Below, piece after piece: positions 39,234 through 42,537 of a stretch of 42,537 bases of DNA. Location: assembly GCA_019116705.1 (NCBI GenBank), contig DXBF01000048.1, positions 1-42,537 on the forward strand, written 5' to 3'. Each line of letters begins with the position of its first letter. Position 1 is the first letter of the stretch. The notes below the pieces were generated by a model that saw only the letters and a program-made list of their open reading frames with translations, was not told where the DNA came from and did not search any database. Position numbers and translations under genes: made by a program. The DNA is from Candidatus Gemmiger avistercoris (GTDB taxonomy: Bacteria; Bacillota; Clostridia; Oscillospirales; Ruminococcaceae).

Positions 39234-39265
39234 AGCCCCCCGGCCGCAAGGGCGGCCGGGGGGCT
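39234..39265 (-). terminator. Hairpin after the first DUF3048 lipoprotein gene
   Basis: A perfect 14-base-pair GC-rich stem (39234-39247 with 39252-39265) 35 bases after the stop at 39300. The T-run on the minus strand is poor, so termination may be partial. Confidence 0.6.
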
Positions 39266-39299
39266 TATGTTCTTCTGCTTTTTTCCCAGAGGGCGGGAC

Positions 39300-40709
39300 T
39301 CACCCCGCGGGTGCGGGGGTGGGCGTGGCCGTGACGCCCGCGGCGTCCAGGATGGCCTGGTTGTCGGCGATGGTCTGGTTCAGCGCATCCAGCGCCGCCT
39401 GGGCTTCGTCGCGCTGCGCGATGAGGTCGGCGTTGCCGCTGTCCGCGTCGAGCGCCGCCTGGGCCTCGTCCAGCGCGGCCTGGGCGTCCTCCAGCTGGGC
39501 GGTGGCGTCGGCTACCGCCTGCTGCGCGTCGGTGATCTTCTGCTGCGCCTCGAACTCCGCCTGGGCCGCAGCGGCGGCTTCGTCGCTGATGCCGCTCTCC
39601 AGCAGGGCGGGCTTCTCGGGCAGGGCCTGCTCGGCGCCGTCCGCGCCGGTCAGGCGCAGGGCCTGGCCGTAATAGCCGCCCCACAGCGCGATAAAGCTCT
39701 TGCCCGGGCTGACCACCAGCGGCTGGCCGTCGGCGGCGGTCAGCTGCAGGGGGCCGGTGGCGTCCTCCTTGGCCCAGGTGATGGCCTCCCACGCGCCGCC
39801 GGTCAGGTAAAGCCCCGTGCCGCCGGTCATATCATAGTCGCGGGTGTAGCCGTCGTCCTTGATGCCGCTGGACGCATAGAGCACGAACACGTTGGTGAAG
39901 GCCGCCTGCTGGCCGTTGTCGGCGTCGGTGGCCGGGGAGCCGTCGGCGTTGGTCTTGTAATACAGCCCGCTGGCCGCGTCAAAGTTCAGCTGCTCGCTGT
40001 CGTCGGGGGAGAAGGTCACCGTCAGGCTGGTGGCGTTGCGGGCGTCCCCGGCCACGGGGGCGCGCTCCCCGAACAGGAACAGCGGCGTGTTCTCCCCTTC
40101 CAGCGAGGCGCCGTACTGTTCCAGGCCGGCGCGGATCAGGTCGGCGGTGGTGTACCAGCAGTTTTCCTCGCGGTAGCCCGCGTTCTGGCGGTCCTGGTCA
40201 AAGGCGAAGGCCGCCTTGCCGATGTGGTAGCCGTCCAGGTCCTGGTAGCCCAGCGCGTTGAGCAGGTTGGAGGCGTAGATGTTCTTGTCGATGTGTACGG
40301 GCAGGGCGTTGAGGGGCAGGGCGAACTGCAGCAGCAGGTCGCGCCCCGGCCCCACCGGCCCCGCCTTGCTGATGGCGTCCACGTTGGCGTACAGGGCCAT
40401 CAGGCTGGCGGTGGTGCCCTCGGTCACGCCCTCCACCAGCACGTCGGCGGCGGCGACGCCCCACTGGGGCGCCGCGCCGGACAGGGTGCGCAGCGTCACG
40501 GCCACCGGGCGGCGGCCCGTGTAGTCGGCGTCCGCCAGCCCGGTGAGCGGGTTGGGGACCGGCTCCGCCTGGGGCGTGGGGGTGGGTTCGGCCGTCGCCG
40601 CCGGTCCCGGGGCGGCGGAAGAAGCCCCCTCCCCGCCGGTACAGCCGCCCAGCAGCAGGGCGGCCAGCAGGGCCGCGGTCAGGCCCAGCGCCTGGATGGT
40701 TCGTTTCAT
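39300..40709 (-). CDS. DUF3048 (YerB-type) lipoprotein with C-terminal coiled-coil tail
   Basis: 469 residues from the ATG at 40709, with AAAGGAA upstream. The signal peptide ends in lipobox LGGC (Cys23) and is followed by a Pro/Thr/Glu linker. The DUF3048 N-terminal domain runs from NPLTGLADADYTGRRPVAVTL, with VGPGRDLLLQFALPLNALPVHI. The C-terminal DUF3048 half (VFVLYASSGIKD, WEAITWAKEDATGPLQL, VVSPGKSFIALW) ends near residue 350. Residues about 374-460 form an Ala/Gln/Asp-rich heptad stretch (AQAALDEAQAALD), a likely coiled coil that the neighbouring paralogue lacks. YerB-like proteins are cell-surface lipoproteins of unknown role. It is tandem with its paralogue. Confidence 0.85.
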   Translation of the reverse strand: MKRTIQALGLTAALLAALLLGGCTGGEGASSAAPGPAATAEPTPTPQAEPVPNPLTGLADADYTGRRPVAVTLRTLSGAAPQWGVAAADVLVEGVTEGTTASLMALYANVDAISKAGPVGPGRDLLLQFALPLNALPVHIDKNIYASNLLNALGYQDLDGYHIGKAAFAFDQDRQNAGYREENCWYTTADLIRAGLEQYGASLEGENTPLFLFGERAPVAGDARNATSLTVTFSPDDSEQLNFDAASGLYYKTNADGSPATDADNGQQAAFTNVFVLYASSGIKDDGYTRDYDMTGGTGLYLTGGAWEAITWAKEDATGPLQLTAADGQPLVVSPGKSFIALWGGYYGQALRLTGADGAEQALPEKPALLESGISDEAAAAAQAEFEAQQKITDAQQAVADATAQLEDAQAALDEAQAALDADSGNADLIAQRDEAQAALDALNQTIADNQAILDAAGVTATPTPAPAG

Positions 40710-40787
40710 ACGCAAATGTTCCTTTACTGCAAATCTAAACCTGTCCCCACCGGCGGGCATCCGCCGGCGGCGGCGCGCCAGCGCAAA

Positions 40788-40816
40788 GGCGCAGCCCGCG
40801 TCGGGCGGACTGCGCC
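40788..40816 (-). terminator. Possible terminator between the two DUF3048 genes
   Basis: A 7-base-pair stem GGCGCAG/CTGCGCC (40788-40794 with 40810-40816) with an inner CCCG/CGGG pairing. Only a short TTT follows on the minus strand. Confidence 0.45.
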
Positions 40817-40850
40817 GGGATGTTCAGCAGGAAGGGTCCGTGTGTGCGGG

Positions 40851-42191
40851 TCAGCCCACGGCCTCGGGGTCCTCGGCGGCGTCGCCGGCGCCGGTGGCGT
40901 TGTTGGTCAGGTCGTCGGTGCTCATGCCCAGGGTCTCGCCGGCTTCGGCGTCGTCCTCCACGTAGTCGCTCTCATAGGTCTTGGTGGTGGTGCTCTCCAG
41001 GTCCATGTCGGCCAGGGTGGTGTGGATGAAGTTCTCGGCGTAGTCCACGTCGGTCACGGCCACATAGCTCTTGCCGATGTTGACTTCCAGCGGGGTGTCG
41101 CTGCACTGGCCGTCCTCGGTCAGATAGTACAGGCGCAGGGCCTCCTGCGGGGTGCCCTTCTGCCAGTAGATCTTCTCGCACTTGCCGCCGTAGCAGTAGT
41201 AGCCGATGCCGCCCCAGGCGTACTCGGCATACTGCAGGTCCTTGGCCTCGTGGCCGGGGTAGGTGTGGATGTCGGTATAGAGCACCAGCACGTTGGGGAA
41301 GGCCAGGGTGGTGTCGTTGGCCTCGTCCACAGTGTCGCGCCACTGGCCGTCGCTGTAGTTCTGCTGCATGGTGTAGGTGTTGCTGGCAGCGTCATACAGG
41401 AAGCGGGTCTTGTAGGAGGGGCTGTGCTCGATCTCCACATACTCGCCGTCGCTGACCACAGGGCCGTACTTGTCGCTGTAGGCGCTGTCCAGGCTGGCGG
41501 AGAGGTCGCGGGTCTCGCCGGTGCGGTAGTCCACGAAGTTGAAGAAGGTGGAGTCGGTGGGGCGGTCCATGTCGATGTTATGGTCCTGGATGTACTCCGC
41601 CAGTTCGTCGGAGGTCATGTACAGCGTGTGCTCATAGGCCAGGGTGCCGCTGTTGTAGGACGCGCCGTTCCAGTTGACGCGGCCGGGGTCGCGGTCGCCC
41701 CAGTTGCCCACGTCGTTGATGTTGAGGTTGCCGTAGCTGTAGTCGATGGCATACTGCTGCATGACCACGGACTGACCCTCGTGGACGTAGAGGGCCTGCC
41801 AGGGCAGGATCAGGCGGAAGAACTGGTCGCGGCCGGAGCGCACGGGCCCGATCTCGCCAATATCCTCATAATCGGTATAGAGGGGCATGAAACGGGTGAT
41901 GCCGCCCTCGACCTTGATCTCGAACAGGATGTCGGCTTTGGACAGGCCGCGCTGGGGGCGGGCCGCCACGATGTTGTTGACCATGACCGCGGTGATGCGC
42001 TGGTTCTTGTAGTCGGCGTCCCGGGCTTCGCCGGTCAGGGCGTTGGCCTCATAGGGGGGCAGGGTGGGTTCCGGGGTGGCCGTGGCTTCCGGCGCGGCGG
42101 AGCTGGCCGGGGCGTCCTCGCTCTTTTTGCAGGCGGCCAGCGCCACGCAGAGCGTCAGAATGGCCAGCACGATCAGCAGTTTCCGTTTCAT
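40851..42191 (-). CDS. DUF3048 (YerB-type) lipoprotein
   Basis: 446 residues. The signal peptide MKRKLLIVLAILTLCVALAA has lipobox LAAC (Cys21). A short Ala/Pro/Thr linker leads to the N-terminal DUF3048 domain (NALTGEARDADYKNQRITAV, NNIVAARPQRGLSKADILFE, IGPVRSGRDQFF). The C-terminal domain includes FPNVLVLYTDIHTYPGHEAK, KIYWQKGTPQEALRLYYL and VNIGKSYVAVTD. The acidic C-terminal tail (about 45 residues) has no coiled coil. AGAGGAA precedes the ATG. It resembles Bacillus YerB. Function is unknown; outer-surface location is inferred from the lipobox. It is the upstream member of a tandem pair. Confidence 0.88.
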   Translation of the reverse strand: MKRKLLIVLAILTLCVALAACKKSEDAPASSAAPEATATPEPTLPPYEANALTGEARDADYKNQRITAVMVNNIVAARPQRGLSKADILFEIKVEGGITRFMPLYTDYEDIGEIGPVRSGRDQFFRLILPWQALYVHEGQSVVMQQYAIDYSYGNLNINDVGNWGDRDPGRVNWNGASYNSGTLAYEHTLYMTSDELAEYIQDHNIDMDRPTDSTFFNFVDYRTGETRDLSASLDSAYSDKYGPVVSDGEYVEIEHSPSYKTRFLYDAASNTYTMQQNYSDGQWRDTVDEANDTTLAFPNVLVLYTDIHTYPGHEAKDLQYAEYAWGGIGYYCYGGKCEKIYWQKGTPQEALRLYYLTEDGQCSDTPLEVNIGKSYVAVTDVDYAENFIHTTLADMDLESTTTKTYESDYVEDDAEAGETLGMSTDDLTNNATGAGDAAEDPEAVG

Positions 42192-42254
42192 TCGCAGTTC
42201 CTCTTTTCTTGTTTGTTCCGTCCACAGGGACTTTTGCCGATGTTAATTAGTTCT

Positions 42255-42283
42255 ATTGTAGCCGTTTGCCGCCGGTTTGTAAA
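42255..42283 (-). promoter_or_regulatory. Promoter of the DUF3048 gene pair
   Basis: On the minus strand TTTACA (42278-42283), 17 bases, TACAAT (42255-42260), about 60 bases ahead of the ATG at 42191. Confidence 0.75.
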
Positions 42284-42408
42284 GACTTCTGCCCGCAGGC
42301 GGCAGAATTTTACAATTTTTGTGCAGGGGGCGTTTTTTCCCGGCGGCAGGGACGCAGCGGGGGAAAATCGGGTATGATAGGAGCGATACGAACAAAGGAG
42401 TGGGAGCC

Positions 42409-42537
42409 ATGACACTGAACGCCTACCGCGCCTGGCTGCAGCAGAGGGAACGCAGCGCAGGCACCATCGAAAAATACCTGCGGGACACCGCCCGCTTTTT
42501 CCGGGAGACCGGCGCGCCCGACGCCCCGCCCAAAGAG
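42409..42537 (+). CDS. XerC/XerD-type tyrosine recombinase, N-terminal fragment (runs off window)
   Basis: Forty-three codons are visible from the ATG at 42409, preceded by AAAGGAG at 8 bases and a TATGAT -10-like box at 42373. The peptide MTLNAYRAWLQQRERSAGTI followed by EKYLRDTARFFRE is the SAM-like core-binding start of phage-type integrases and Xer proteins. The catalytic half is outside the window, so it cannot be said whether this is a housekeeping Xer protein or part of a second mobile element. Confidence 0.75.
   Translation, partial: MTLNAYRAWLQQRERSAGTIEKYLRDTARFFRETGAPDAPPKE

Noticed and set aside
38934-42377. 1147-codon plus-strand frame opposite the DUF3048 genes
   Set aside because: It is a Gly/Val/Gln-rich antisense shadow with no recognisable domain, while both DUF3048 genes opposite it are well supported.

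Overview
The window looks like the chromosome of a GC-rich gut clostridium, most likely of the Oscillospiraceae/Ruminococcaceae (Faecalibacterium, Gemmiger or Subdoligranulum-like). The signs are strong GGAGG ribosome binding sites, consensus sigma-A promoters with 17-base spacers, an AbrB regulator with a C-terminal CxxC/CxxC pair, SpoIIE, KtrAB, paired DUF3048 lipoproteins and many low-complexity palindromes between genes. The genus is an inference from style, not a database result.

Left region (1-7865): visibly less GC-rich than the rest. It carries the 3' part of an Amadori-sugar (fructoselysine-type) locus: a PfkB kinase, a GntR/UTRA regulator, a mannose-family PTS EIIA, a tandem HAD-HAD fusion protein, a YitT membrane protein and deoxyribose-phosphate aldolase. 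A terminator follows, then a divergent mobile-element control unit: an XRE repressor facing an excisionase-like protein and a tyrosine integrase, with three copies of one operator motif. The integrase ends just beyond the 3' end of an initiator tRNA-Met gene, the classical place for an integrated element. I read this as the right end of a genomic island whose left end is outside the window.

Middle region (7865-17250), mostly minus strand: a heterodimeric ABC exporter with one degenerate ATP site, an EamA transporter, a small lipoprotein, a KdgK-like PfkB kinase, and the potassium pair ktrB-ktrA. ktrBA has a structured leader that ends in an intrinsic terminator ahead of the start codon.

17250-23900, plus strand: a surface-polysaccharide cluster of MBOAT O-acyltransferase, SGNH hydrolase-like partner, surface-carbohydrate/glycosyltransferase-type protein, flippase and GNAT acetyltransferase. 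It is punctuated by palindromic repeats. Then hflX and gltX.

26900-42537: a membrane-anchored XRE sensor; a small cassette (MarR, a micro-ORF and two small membrane proteins) bracketed by inverted copies of a composite repeat; an EF-G-like GTPase; SpoIIE; an N-acetylmuramoyl-L-alanine amidase; AbrB; another XRE regulator; a histidine phosphatase; a DUF4352-like lipoprotein; two DUF3048 lipoproteins; and the start of a XerC/D-type recombinase at the right edge.

The most unusual feature is a family of five dispersed elements of about 100-120 bp (near 11.7, 23.95, 26.96, 28.25 and 30.04 kb). Each is a string of three hairpins. The two outer hairpins are conserved between copies and show some paired base changes. 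The central hairpin is a strong bidirectional terminator whose sequence is swapped between copies.
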